DNA from: Candidatus Zhuqueibacterota bacterium
Lineage (GTDB): Bacteria > Zhuqueibacterota > Zhuqueibacteria > Oceanimicrobiales > Oceanimicrobiaceae
Assembly (NCBI GenBank): GCA_029262055.1
Contig: JAJDAD010000090.1
Location: 60,874 to 124,873, forward strand
DNA length: 64,000 nt
Direction of reading: 5' to 3'
Shown here in pieces: positions 9,791 to 17,856 of this stretch. Position 1 is the first letter of the stretch, and each line of letters begins with the position of its first letter. A program made the translations under genes and the position numbers. The notes under the pieces were generated by a model that ran no database searches, was not told the DNA's origin, and saw only the letters and a list, made by a program, of their open reading frames with translations.

Positions 9791-10318
9791 TTACCTCAAT
9801 CTCTTCATAAGACGAACAGCTGCAACTGAGCCAGTTGGGTATTGACACTTGCTCTGCCCTACTTTGGAATATCCCATTATTTCATAAAACTTCTGATTGT
9901 ATTTTGGAACCGCTGTATCAACTACTATTCGCTCAATCTCCGGATGTTGTTTTCTAACCCAGTTTTCTAAGAATCTAACAAGCTGAGCTCCAATTCCCTT
10001 TCGAAGATTATCAAGCTTAATATATAAGAAGAGAATCTCTATTGTAGTATGCTCAACAAAGCGTGACGCAATGAATCCGATTTGTGCATTGCCTGCAACA
10101 GCCATAAATATTGGCAATGCTTCAGCCAGGTGAATATACTTTCCAGGTAGATAAGCATTGATACCGTCAACAACACCATCAGGTCCGATTTCTTCATAAA
10201 ACAGTCTTATGAATGCTTCAGCACGAATTCGGAAACAAGCCTCCGCATCTGATGATTGAAAATCTCGAATTTCTATTGGTTTTGATTTCATTGATTTCAT
10301 ATCTATATCTAAGGACAT
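9791..10318 (-). CDS. GNAT family N-acetyltransferase
   Basis: 175 residues. The acetyl-CoA loop is seen as LRKGIGAQLVRFLENW (about residues 110-125), preceded by the strand FLYIKLDN and followed by IVVDTAVPKYNQKFYEIMGY, the usual beta5/alpha4 part of GNAT proteins. The substrate cannot be told. An internal ATG at codon 7 (MKSMKSKP) is an alternative start. Base composition is more AT-rich than the dehydrogenase gene beside it and it is transcribed in the opposite direction, so it opens the accessory island. Repeat element A2 lies just upstream of its start codon. Confidence 0.85.
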   Translation of the reverse strand: MSLDIDMKSMKSKPIEIRDFQSSDAEACFRIRAEAFIRLFYEEIGPDGVVDGINAYLPGKYIHLAEALPIFMAVAGNAQIGFIASRFVEHTTIEILFLYIKLDNLRKGIGAQLVRFLENWVRKQHPEIERIVVDTAVPKYNQKFYEIMGYSKVGQSKCQYPTGSVAAVRLMKRLR

Positions 10319-10348
10319 GAGTGCCCGGTTAGGATTGTACGAAAGCGA

Positions 10349-10502
10349 ACCACGAAGTTCACGAAGAGCACGAAGGAAAGAACCCTAATGTAAACTGGAT
10401 AACTCAATACGGAGCACTGGTTTCATGGTTTCGACGGAAAACTCAGCTTGAAAATGCTTCAGCGAATAGTATGTCTTCGTGTCCTTCGTGCTCTTCGTGG
10501 TA
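10349..10502. repeat. CACGAAG-type inverted repeat element, copy A2
   Basis: About 154 bp with the same plan as the element at 1001-1156. The left arm (10349-10378) has CACGAAG three times and the right arm (10473-10502) has CTTCGTG three times, each with a 9-base period, so the ends can pair. The central 90 bases are unlike those of A1. It lies 30 bp upstream of the GNAT start codon. Confidence 0.7.
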
Positions 10503-10793
10503 AACGTCGTGGTCCTAACCCCGGCACAATTCTTTCTTTTCAGCAGGGAGCCATCCCGGCTACCCGAACAAACTTGTGCCACATGACCCAAGCGGGCAAA
10601 ACTTCGGGCATCACACTGGACGCTCTGTGCAATTTGCAAGTCTCGCACTCATGCGGAAGTACCCTAGCGTTGGTGTAGCTGATACTTACGTGGCTCGAGT
10701 CTTTGGCTAAACCGGACACTCATGATCTAAGGAATATAACGCCGGGTGCCCGCTGTCGATGTCCAAGCGCTTTGTTAGACAAACTTCCGGGTA
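10503..10793. other. Non-coding stretch between repeat A2 and the esterase gene
   Basis: No convincing gene. An ORF of 76 codons on the plus strand runs through the repeat and has no protein-like features. The right end (10735-10785) holds TATAACGCC and GTTAGAC in an order that loosely recalls an integron attC site, but pairing of the ends is poor. Confidence 0.3.
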
Positions 10794-11573
10794 TCATTGT
10801 TTTTTCCGCCTCTGAGCGAATAGCCAATTTATGACTTCAGGCTCAAAATACGCTTTCTCCCAAACTGCGTGCCCTACCTCAGGATACTCCGTGTATTTGA
10901 CGTTTCCACCAAGTTGCCGCAGAGCAGCGACCATCTCCCGAGACCGTTCCACCGGAACTGCAGAGTCTCGCGCACCATGAAATGCCCAGATCGGTAGATC
11001 GCGAAGGGCTTTCGCTGCCGACGGAATGCCACCCCCGCAAAGAGGAACTGCGGCAGCGAAGAGGCCTGGACGTTTGCTGGCAATGTCCCACGTGCCAAAG
11101 CCTCCACGCGATTGACCTGTTATGTAGACCCTGTCGGGGTCGATACTGAATTCTTGCTGGAGAGCTTCAAGCAGATCTGTAGCGAGTTGAGCATATTGAG
11201 ACAAACGAAGTGAATCGGGCTCGTGCCATCGATTTGAGCCAGACAATTGCGGAGCTACCACAAAAGTCGGGTATTTCGTTTGGTTCTCCGGGGTAACCCA
11301 AACATGAGTCCCGTTTGTATTTCCTCCTATAATCTGTTTGATGTTATCAACACCCGCACCGCCGCCACCGTGTAAGTACATGATGATGGGATAGGAGGCA
11401 GCCGTGTCGTAATCCTTTGGAATGAACAGACGGTATGGCATATCGATCCCAGAGGAGTTGGTGAAAATGTGTGCGACAAAGTCTTGCTGCACCTCCTGGG
11501 CCACTAAGTAACCAAACGAATGACTAAAGAGCAGGTAGTACGAAATGCCTATTGCCGCATTTCTCCAGATCAT
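10794..11573 (-). CDS. Secreted alpha/beta-hydrolase, prolyl-oligopeptidase/feruloyl-esterase-like
   Basis: 259 residues from the chosen ATG. The catalytic serine sits in GQSRGGFG (family GxSxGG), the acid is probably the aspartate in GARDSAVP and the histidine is in VGHAVW. MYLHGGGGAG is the oxyanion loop. The first 25 residues (MIWRNAAIGISYYLL...) form a signal peptide or anchor with a QEV-like mature start; the longer frame to 11648 adds an unrelated 25 residues and was not used. Such proteins release acyl or peptide bonds from small esters outside the cytoplasm, but the substrate is unknown. It lies in the accessory island between the GNAT gene and the RAYT genes. Confidence 0.8.
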   Translation of the reverse strand: MIWRNAAIGISYYLLFSHSFGYLVAQEVQQDFVAHIFTNSSGIDMPYRLFIPKDYDTAASYPIIMYLHGGGGAGVDNIKQIIGGNTNGTHVWVTPENQTKYPTFVVAPQLSGSNRWHEPDSLRLSQYAQLATDLLEALQQEFSIDPDRVYITGQSRGGFGTWDIASKRPGLFAAAVPLCGGGIPSAAKALRDLPIWAFHGARDSAVPVERSREMVAALRQLGGNVKYTEYPEVGHAVWEKAYFEPEVINWLFAQRRKKQ

Positions 11574-11713
11574 AGTGATTCCCAATATTTGAATTGCTTT
11601 GTTGAGACAGATAACGACAGGTGGCCCGGCCAAGCCATGGTGTGCCACGTGTCTTTTAAGGCGCGTGCCACCAAACTTCTAAGTTCTTTCGTCCAGCGCA
11701 CCCGGCGGCGTCC

Positions 11714-11742
11714 AGCCAGGTAGGGTGGAGTCCCACTCCACC
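11714..11742 (+). repeat. REP hairpin, family 1, copy a
   Basis: GTAG tetranucleotide at 11720-11723 followed by the palindrome GGTGGAGTCCCACTCCACC. A 5' GTAG plus a short hairpin is the hallmark of REP sequences processed by RAYT transposases. It lies just past the 3' end of RAYT gene 1, and its mirror copy b lies upstream of that gene, so the gene is bracketed by inverted REPs. Confidence 0.85.
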
Positions 11743-11747
11743 ATTTT

Positions 11748-12299
11748 TTATTCACCAAAGTCATGGCCAGTTTCAATTGCATTACCAGACGCCCCCCATT
11801 CAATATCATAATACCCAAGCTGTAAATACCGCTGAAAACTCGACCATTGCCAATCATGGGGGCGTTTCACATATCCATGTTTTACCGGATTGAAATGGAT
11901 ATAGTCAAAATGACGAGCATAATCTGAATCGTCTCGTATCAAATGCTCCCAAAAACGGCGTTGCCAGATTGCGGCTTCACCTCTTTTTGTTCGTGACCTG
12001 TTTCTTTGGCCTTCCTGGCCGCCCATCGCTTTATATTTTTTGCTGAATTGTGCTTTGAGGCTCATCCATCTTTTGGAAAAATCGGCATCTCCTTCCGGCA
12101 AACGCCAGATGCAATGAAGGTGATCGGGAAGCAGGCAGATTGCATCAACCTCAAAAGGGTAGCGATTTTGTACATCCTTCCATGATTCCCTTAAGACCTT
12201 ACGAGCCAGCGGTGAGGTAAGAAAAGGCCTGCGCTTGAATGTTACCAGTGTGAAAAAGTACAATCCCCCTGCAACGTTGGCCCTGACGTAATTGCTCAT
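11748..12299 (-). CDS. REP-associated tyrosine transposase (RAYT), gene 1
   Basis: 183 residues, a Y1/IS200-like HUH endonuclease. The HUH motif is in LLPDHLHCIW and the catalytic tyrosine region is HFDYIHFNPVKHGYV. RAYTs cut single-stranded DNA at the foot of REP hairpins and are thought to spread REP/BIME elements. REP copy a is 6 bp after the stop codon and copy b about 42 bp before the start. The start ATG overlaps the TGA of the second RAYT gene upstream (ATGA), so the two can be co-translated. Amino-acid identity with gene 2 is roughly two thirds by eye, so the two genes are diverged although their flanks are nearly identical. Confidence 0.92.
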   Translation of the reverse strand: MSNYVRANVAGGLYFFTLVTFKRRPFLTSPLARKVLRESWKDVQNRYPFEVDAICLLPDHLHCIWRLPEGDADFSKRWMSLKAQFSKKYKAMGGQEGQRNRSRTKRGEAAIWQRRFWEHLIRDDSDYARHFDYIHFNPVKHGYVKRPHDWQWSSFQRYLQLGYYDIEWGASGNAIETGHDFGE

Positions 12300-12369
12300 C
12301 TTCTAAATATTTGGCGGAAACTCCTTGTTGTTATGTTTTTGGTGGAGTGGGACTCCACCCTACCTGGCT
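12283..12369. repeat. 87-bp direct repeat, first copy, including REP copy b
   Basis: Covers the first codons of RAYT gene 1, its upstream spacer and REP copy b (12341-12369, GTAG on the minus strand). The same 87 bases recur at 12953-13039 with a single mismatch (C at 12324, G at 12994), an offset of exactly 670 bp. The 3' end of RAYT gene 2 is read through this copy. Confidence 0.9.
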
Positions 12370-12907
12370 CCGCTTGTTCGTCAATAACCAACTCGCCCGT
12401 TCCCCATTCGTCGGGATAATATCCGAATTGCCGGTAGCGATGGAACGTCGACCAGTGCCAATCACGCGGCCTTCTCACATAGCCATGCTTTACCGGATTG
12501 AAATGGATATAGTCAAAATGTCTTGCGTAGTCGGCTTCATCACGAATGAGATGTTCCCAAAATCTGCGCTGCCAGACGGACGCTTCTCCCTTCCTGGTTC
12601 TTGATTTCGTCCGTTCGCCTTCGCTTCCGCCTGATGCAAGATAGCGCTTTGTAAAAACCCCCTTAATGCTGCCCCAACGCTTCGAAAAATTGCAGTCACC
12701 CTCGGGAAGTCCCCAAATGCAATGCAGATGGTCGGGAAGCAGGCAAAGTGCTTCCACCGAAAAGGGATATCTGGATTGAACTTCTTTCCAGCTCTGCCGC
12801 AGGATGCGTCGCGCCAATGGAGTGGTCAAAATAGGTGCTCGTGCAAACGTCACCAAAGTAAAGAAATAATAGCCCCCTTCATACTTTGCACGGATGTAGT
12901 CGGGCAT
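12296..12907 (-). CDS. REP-associated tyrosine transposase (RAYT), gene 2, with REP-encoded tail
   Basis: 203 residues with the HUH motif in LLPDHLHCIW and the tyrosine block HFDYIHFNPVKHGYV. The protein matches RAYT gene 1 up to about GYYPDEWG (near residue 168). Its last 23 or so residues (beginning GRVESHST) are translated from REP copy b and the spacer in front of gene 1, so the gene has lost its own stop and now ends inside the neighbouring unit at the gene 1 start codon. The upstream flank holds a variant REP (copy c) and then a second copy of the gene 1 start region. Probably intact in its catalytic part. Confidence 0.88.
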   Translation of the reverse strand: MPDYIRAKYEGGYYFFTLVTFARAPILTTPLARRILRQSWKEVQSRYPFSVEALCLLPDHLHCIWGLPEGDCNFSKRWGSIKGVFTKRYLASGGSEGERTKSRTRKGEASVWQRRFWEHLIRDEADYARHFDYIHFNPVKHGYVRRPRDWHWSTFHRYRQFGYYPDEWGTGELVIDEQAEPGRVESHSTKNITTRSFRQIFRR

Positions 12908-12923
12908 CGTGCTTTCCGGTAAA

Positions 12924-12952
12924 GGATGGGGCAGGGCCCCACCCTACGCTGG
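12924..12952 (-). repeat. REP hairpin, family 1, variant copy c
   Basis: On the minus strand GTAGGGTGGGGCCCTGCCCC: the same GTAG foot as the other copies but a different, GC-richer palindrome. It lies 17 bp upstream of the RAYT gene 2 start codon and may be the partner of that gene. Confidence 0.75.
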
Positions 12953-13039
12953 CTGACGTAATTGCTCATCTTCTAAATATTTGGCGGAAACTCGTTGTTG
13001 TTATGTTTTTGGTGGAGTGGGACTCCACCCTACCTGGCT
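12953..13039. repeat. 87-bp direct repeat, second copy, including REP copy d
   Basis: Near-identical to 12283-12369. It contains an orphan copy of the first codons of RAYT gene 1 (from CAT at 12967-12969 on the minus strand) and REP copy d (13011-13039). No RAYT coding sequence follows the orphan start, so it is a remnant. Confidence 0.9.
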
Positions 13040-13137
13040 ACCGAAAAGAGTCAACTGGAAAGACAAGTTAGAGTGCGACACCGATTTGTTGGATTCAAAA
13101 ATCGAACCCAGCCTATTTTGATTTTTGCTAGCTAAGT

Positions 13138-14040
13138 TCAAAACATGGAGAGCTGGTCACTTTGAGGCGGTTCGTAGTCGATGGTGCTGAAGCTCCACTC
13201 CCCATTCTTTAACTCGCATTGACTAATACAATAGCCTCCAAACCAGCGACTATTTTTCATCCTTGCATATCCCTTTTTATATTCATCAATTAGCATTTTG
13301 GACGGACGTAAAACCTGTTTTATGACAGATTCTTGATACCTTGTAAGGATGATTCTGAAGCTGCCAACCAGCAGATCCGTTAGTTGAAGAAGCTGGCAAT
13401 CCTCATATAATTGAGAATCTTTTTTTTGGTGGTCACTACACCTGTCATCAATAATATCAGGTATTGAATTAATCTGACAGTATGACCTCAGTCCATTCAT
13501 TCTGTTAACAATCCTTTCCCTGCTTACATGTCTTTGATAGTGCTCATAACCATCAAAATGGATCCTATCCACTAATATCTTGTTTTGTTCATCCCCTAAG
13601 AAGTGCAAGCCTCCCTTTAAACCTATCCTAAAGCTGGTTTCTATCTTAGCACCATAATCGGAATAATTCTCTAATTCGGTGTGTCGATTGCAATCCCTGA
13701 AGACGATAAATTTTGCACCCACTTTGTCGTCTAGCTGATGATAGTACTTTTGCGCTTTTTCTTTTTTACCTAAGTAGACCGGATACCGTTGCCCTTTTGT
13801 ACTTTGAATTAGGGACCAAACTCCAAGGTTTACCCAGCATTCAGCCAAACTAACTAGCCTACTCTTGCCTGGCTTCAACTTTTTAATGCTTAAGGCAGAT
13901 TTATATCTGTGGTGTTCACGTGCTAATACCAAATTTTCTAAGAGTTTGCTTTTGTGTCTCACTGGAACCAGCAGCATTCCATGCCAGTAGCCGGCTTCCT
14001 TTGATTCATCATGGTATAATTCATATGGTTCGAAATCCAT
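13138..14040 (-). CDS. DUF3800 domain-containing protein
   Basis: 300 residues. The N-terminal YHDESKEAGYW (near residue 8) and the C-terminal QLLQLTDLLVGSFR (about 220-235) match the two acidic motifs typical of DUF3800 (DES near the start and a Q-x-x-D-L-x-x-G block near the end). The family is predicted to have an RNase H-like fold with acidic active-site residues; its function is unknown, but it is common in mobile and defence islands. RIHFDGYE in the middle supplies a further acidic patch. The gene is AT-rich compared with the core genes around the window and lies 110 bp from the DUF2130 gene in the same direction. Confidence 0.75.
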   Translation of the reverse strand: MDFEPYELYHDESKEAGYWHGMLLVPVRHKSKLLENLVLAREHHRYKSALSIKKLKPGKSRLVSLAECWVNLGVWSLIQSTKGQRYPVYLGKKEKAQKYYHQLDDKVGAKFIVFRDCNRHTELENYSDYGAKIETSFRIGLKGGLHFLGDEQNKILVDRIHFDGYEHYQRHVSRERIVNRMNGLRSYCQINSIPDIIDDRCSDHQKKDSQLYEDCQLLQLTDLLVGSFRIILTRYQESVIKQVLRPSKMLIDEYKKGYARMKNSRWFGGYCISQCELKNGEWSFSTIDYEPPQSDQLSMF

Positions 14041-14150
14041 TTCTTTTCTGTATGCTCCTACTTCCTAGCACCTCAATTGCCGGCGCCAAAGGTACGTAAT
14101 TAATTGACTTGTTAGTCGCGTTACCTTGCCGAATAGTGGTAAATCACAAT

Positions 14151-15560
14151 TCATGCAGAACCGGATGTATCATCGTTCTTGAGCTCAGAAAATTTCGCTG
14201 CCATTGTGGGATTCTTCTTGGTTAATTTCTTGACAGTTAGGTCGTCGGCCTTGTTGTTGGCAAGACGGAGATTGTTTTCAGAACCAAGCAGTGCATCCTT
14301 GGTCTTCCGAAGATGGTCGATAGTTTTATCAATCTCCTGAATTGCCGTTTTGAATTTATTGGATGCTAGTTCGTAGTTCCGAGCGAAACCAGTCTTAAAC
14401 GCATCAAGCTCGTTCTCAAAGTTCGTGATATCAATGTTTTGTGCTTTCACTATTGCGAGTTCGGTTTTGTATTTCAGTGAATTCTGAGCGGCGTTTCGCA
14501 ACAATGTAATTATCGGAATAAAAAATTGCGGCCGGATGACATACATCTTCTGATAACGATAGGACACATCGACAATGCCTGAATTGTAAAGCTCGCTATC
14601 AAGCTCAAGAAGAGATACGAGGACCGCATATTCACATTTCTTTTCAGTACGATCCTTGTCGATCTCTTTAAGGAAATCTTCGTTTTTCTTCTTGGTCGCT
14701 GTTTCGTCATTCTCGTTCTTCATCTCGAACATGATCGACACGATCTCGGTGTCCGATTCATCTGAGTCGCGAAAGATGTAATCGCCTTTACTACCTGTTC
14801 GCGCGTCCTTATCTTTTTCGAAAAATGCATTGGGGAACGCAGTAGATCGAATACGGTTAAACTCGGTTTCGCAGTGCTGCTCAAGGGTTTCTCCAACCAT
14901 CTTGGTCGATAGACGGGCCTTCATATCCCGGAGGCGCTCAATCGCGTCATCACGGTCTTTGATCTGAGTCTCGTATTTATCTTTGAGCGATTTCTCAGCG
15001 AGCTGTTTTTCTAGCAAAGCACGTTCAAGGTCACTTTTCAGTTGATCGCGCTCTTTCTCGGCGTCATTGACCGCCTCGGTGATTGCATGCTTCTGTGCAA
15101 CTTCGTTAGCGCTGAGCTTCGCCTTTAGCCCTTGAATCTCTGCATCCTTTTTTGCAGAAGTCTCCTGAAGTTGGTTTGAGTGATTTGCCTTAGCTAACTT
15201 CGAAGCGGTTTCGTTATCTTGATTGGCCTGCTTTAGTTCGTTTGCGAGTTCATTGCGTTCCTTTTCAACGCCTTTCAGAGCCTCAGTCACAGCTAGTTGC
15301 TGCGCAACCTCACTCGCATCTAATTTTGTCTTCAATTCTTGAATTTCAACATCCTTCTTTGCTGCTGCCTTCTGCAATTCGCTGCCAGTTTTTTCCTTGG
15401 CAAGTTCTACAGCATTTATCTTATCTTTCTCGGCCAACTCAAGCCTCTCATGCAACTGCTGCTCAAATTCGCTATCGCGAACCTGTTTCAGAATGTCTGC
15501 ATACCCTGCTTCGTCAATCTTGAATGCTTTCTTACAGTGGGGGCAGATGATTTCGTGCAT
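14151..15560 (-). CDS. DUF2130 (RmuC-like nuclease-fold) protein with long coiled coil
   Basis: 469 residues. A CPHC zinc-ribbon half-site opens the protein (residues 6-9). Residues about 30-215 are charged coiled coil and contain an internal tandem duplication of about 69 residues (61-109 resembles 130-179). The C-terminal half is the DUF2130 domain with a PD-(D/E)xK-like layout: SKGDYIF with Asp260 and FEMK with Glu279 and Lys281. The role of the family is not established; predicted nuclease folds of this kind occur in DNA repair and defence proteins. It is AT-rich, and with the DUF3800 gene may form a two-gene unit. Confidence 0.82.
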   Translation of the reverse strand: MHEIICPHCKKAFKIDEAGYADILKQVRDSEFEQQLHERLELAEKDKINAVELAKEKTGSELQKAAAKKDVEIQELKTKLDASEVAQQLAVTEALKGVEKERNELANELKQANQDNETASKLAKANHSNQLQETSAKKDAEIQGLKAKLSANEVAQKHAITEAVNDAEKERDQLKSDLERALLEKQLAEKSLKDKYETQIKDRDDAIERLRDMKARLSTKMVGETLEQHCETEFNRIRSTAFPNAFFEKDKDARTGSKGDYIFRDSDESDTEIVSIMFEMKNENDETATKKKNEDFLKEIDKDRTEKKCEYAVLVSLLELDSELYNSGIVDVSYRYQKMYVIRPQFFIPIITLLRNAAQNSLKYKTELAIVKAQNIDITNFENELDAFKTGFARNYELASNKFKTAIQEIDKTIDHLRKTKDALLGSENNLRLANNKADDLTVKKLTKKNPTMAAKFSELKNDDTSGSA

Positions 15561-15750
15561 GACTTTTTATCCTCTACTTTTGCAATTTGTCTTAGTGAAG
15601 GCTAACATTAGGATAACCAGCGCATTTTAAAAAGGCACGGATCATCCCCGTCAGTTCAGCAATGAATCCATTGCCAAGTTCTAATGTTTATGGCAGCGTC
15701 TGGTTGATCCTTGCGTTGACGAGAAGCGGGCTGCTATGGTGTGTTACTCC

Positions 15751-15921
15751 CTAATTTTTCTGCGTAAAACCTGATTTTAACTTCTTGACCCACCCTCTTC
15801 CCGGCATCCTTGAAAACTTCAATCTCAAGGCGTATATCTGTGAAAAATTGTCTGGCATAAGTCTTATCACGAAGTGATTTAGTTCAACTAGGGTTTCTAT
15901 AGTTTTCTTCATAATACTCAT
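15751..15921 (-). CDS. Small ORF of 56 codons with an ideal ribosome binding site
   Basis: Starts MSIMKKTIET and ends at TAG. AAGGAG (15930-15935 on the complementary strand) stands 8 bases before the ATG, which is the main reason to list it. The product has no motif I recognise. A rival reading exists in the neighbouring frame over the same DNA (15734-15928), which looks more protein-like but is broken by one TGA; see the findings. Coding status is uncertain. Confidence 0.35.
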   Translation of the reverse strand: MSIMKKTIETLVELNHFVIRLMPDNFSQIYALRLKFSRMPGRGWVKKLKSGFTQKN

Positions 15922-15928
15922 AAATCAC

Positions 15929-16407
15929 ACTCCTTTCATCATTGCGCCCGGACGATTACGCAAATAGCTAACTGCATAACACGCCTGACAGGGGTAATAG
16001 GAAGATCTCGATAATACTCCCGAAGCGGGCTTGCATATGAAAGCCCGTAAAAGAATGGCTGTTGAACTCGCCCCAAATAATGGTCTGCCGGAAGGAGCGG
16101 CTGGTCACAGAGTGAGTGAAGGAGAGCTTCGATTTGCAGGTCCCTCTTTCGTCAACACAACGCCAATACGAATAAGAAGTAATTATAAGATAGAAGACTC
16201 TGGTATTGGAAGCAACGAAAAACTCAGTGTAAACGGGAAACGGCAAACGTGAAACGGGAAACGGGAGACGTGCCCGTCAACCTGCACCTGGATTCCTGCC
16301 TGCGCAGGAATGACAACAGCCTAGAGGAATGAATGATGAACGCAGCTTACGGCAGATTCAAGAGTCGAACTATTGAACAAGACGTGGGTGAAAACACGAG
16401 CAGGAAC
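15929..16407. other. Non-coding accessory stretch with simple repeat and palindrome
   Basis: No gene I can support. At about 16229-16268 a short degenerate tandem array of AAACGGG/AAACGG units occurs, and at 16288-16312 there is an imperfect palindrome ATTCCTGCC/TGCGCAGGAAT of the type dispersed widely in bacterial genomes. Confidence 0.5.
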
Positions 16408-16441
16408 AAAAAAGGGCGTGCAGCCATCCGGCCGCACGCCC
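16408..16441 (-). terminator. Rho-independent terminator of the ABC transporter operon
   Basis: On the minus strand GGGCGTGC pairs with GCACGCCC around a GC-rich inner stem, directly followed by six T residues. It lies 28 bp after the DUF4340 stop codon. Confidence 0.92.
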
Positions 16442-16468
16442 AATATTATTCATAGCTCTGTTCGTCTT

Positions 16469-17842
16469 CTAGGTGTCGTCCTCTTTCTCCTTCACCAGAT
16501 CGCTGCGTTTCAGGTTCAATTTGTCAAAGCTCTTTGAGGAGATGACGTAGTACCATTGCGCAAAGCGGGCGTTAAGCTCGTCCGAGGTTTGCTGCCCGGA
16601 CGCGATTTTGGCGAGCCAGCGATCGTGTTCGCGCTTCAGGTTTTTGTTCTGCTTGTCCGCGTCGGTCAGCAGGCTGTCGGCCTTTGATTCAAACTCCAGG
16701 TTGGCCGGTTTCGCCGGCTCCTTGAAGCCGCTGCCGTCAAAGTCGGTGGTGATAAACAGGTACCGGTTTTCACCCGAGCCCGACTGGTCGCTGTCCGTGG
16801 CCTCGCCGCCGGCGCTGACCGCCAGGCCATCGCCGAACACGACTTCGCCGAAGCGCAACGTGTAGTTTACGCCCTGGCTGGTCCGCGCCTGAATCTCACC
16901 TTCGTTCGAGACCAGTTGACCGTCGCGCGTAAAGTAGTATCCTTTCGACTGCAGCGAACGCGCCGCCTGCTGCGAAATCGACAGGCCGGTGCCGTTCGCC
17001 CGGCGCAGTGATTGCGACAGGCCCTCGGGCTTGGTGCGCACGCCGACTATGGCGATCTCGTCCAAACCGGTCAGGAAATCGTTCATCTTTGTTTTGTCGG
17101 TTTCCTGCTTGCTGGTCATCTTATCCGCTTGCCAGTCGCTGCCGTTTTTGCTCAGCAGAATGGTGTCGCGGTCCTGCAGGCTACCGGTGCGTTCGTTGAT
17201 CGAGTAGTCTTTGATCACGACGTTTTCGACCTGGTCTTTGTTGACCAGCAACAGATCCGACTCGATCCAGTCGGCAAAAGCCGTGGAAAGGTCGATGTCG
17301 ACACGCGCGGCATAAACGCGTTTCTGGCCCGGAATCCGGACAAAGCGATACTTTTCGCGCCCCTCGATAACATCGCTCATGATGAAATCGGCCAGGACCT
17401 GGTCGTTCGGGCCCTTGATGGTGACACGCTCGCCGCGGCCGGTCAGAGAGGTGACCGCTTCATCCAGCGGGTCGATGACGCCCAACGCTTCGTGGTCGGC
17501 AATATTGTCCGACCGGAACTCATTCTTCTTGATGCCGATGACGCCTGCGGCCGTTTTGGCGAGACGCTCCTCGCCATCCGCCGGGTAGTCGTGGTGCGAA
17601 GGAATCGTCCACTTACCACCCTTGAAGGTCACCTTAAACGGAACCGCCGCTCCCGTCTCATCATCAAATTCAATGACTTCCAGCGTGGCTGCGCTATTGG
17701 GGTCGGTAAACTCCGGGAAAAACAACTCGTCTTTATCGAGAAAAGCATCCGGCGTCACCCTGCTGGGCGCGGTGACAAAGGCAAGTAACGCCAGCACAAT
17801 TGCCACGCCGCCGAAGACCATGGTCTTTTTTAATTCATTCAT
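16469..17842 (-). CDS. DUF4340 domain-containing protein of a Gld-type ABC operon
   Basis: 457 residues with a single N-terminal membrane helix (about residues 8-24) and the rest outside the membrane. Blocks such as GGKWTIPSHHDYPAD (about 75-90) and repeated WxI-type strands are typical of DUF4340. The family regularly accompanies GldF/GldG-like ABC proteins, as it does here, 14 bp after the fused permease gene. A C-terminal stretch (about 395-450) is helical and charged. Its function is unknown; it probably forms a periplasmic or surface part of the transporter. The terminator follows. Confidence 0.88.
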   Translation of the reverse strand: MNELKKTMVFGGVAIVLALLAFVTAPSRVTPDAFLDKDELFFPEFTDPNSAATLEVIEFDDETGAAVPFKVTFKGGKWTIPSHHDYPADGEERLAKTAAGVIGIKKNEFRSDNIADHEALGVIDPLDEAVTSLTGRGERVTIKGPNDQVLADFIMSDVIEGREKYRFVRIPGQKRVYAARVDIDLSTAFADWIESDLLLVNKDQVENVVIKDYSINERTGSLQDRDTILLSKNGSDWQADKMTSKQETDKTKMNDFLTGLDEIAIVGVRTKPEGLSQSLRRANGTGLSISQQAARSLQSKGYYFTRDGQLVSNEGEIQARTSQGVNYTLRFGEVVFGDGLAVSAGGEATDSDQSGSGENRYLFITTDFDGSGFKEPAKPANLEFESKADSLLTDADKQNKNLKREHDRWLAKIASGQQTSDELNARFAQWYYVISSKSFDKLNLKRSDLVKEKEDDT

Positions 17843-17856
17843 TGGGACTTCCTCCT

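Noticed and set aside
10735..10785. Integron attC-like ends (TATAACGCC and GTTAGAC)
   Set aside because: The outer 7-mers do not pair properly, the inner boxes are missing and no integrase gene is present.
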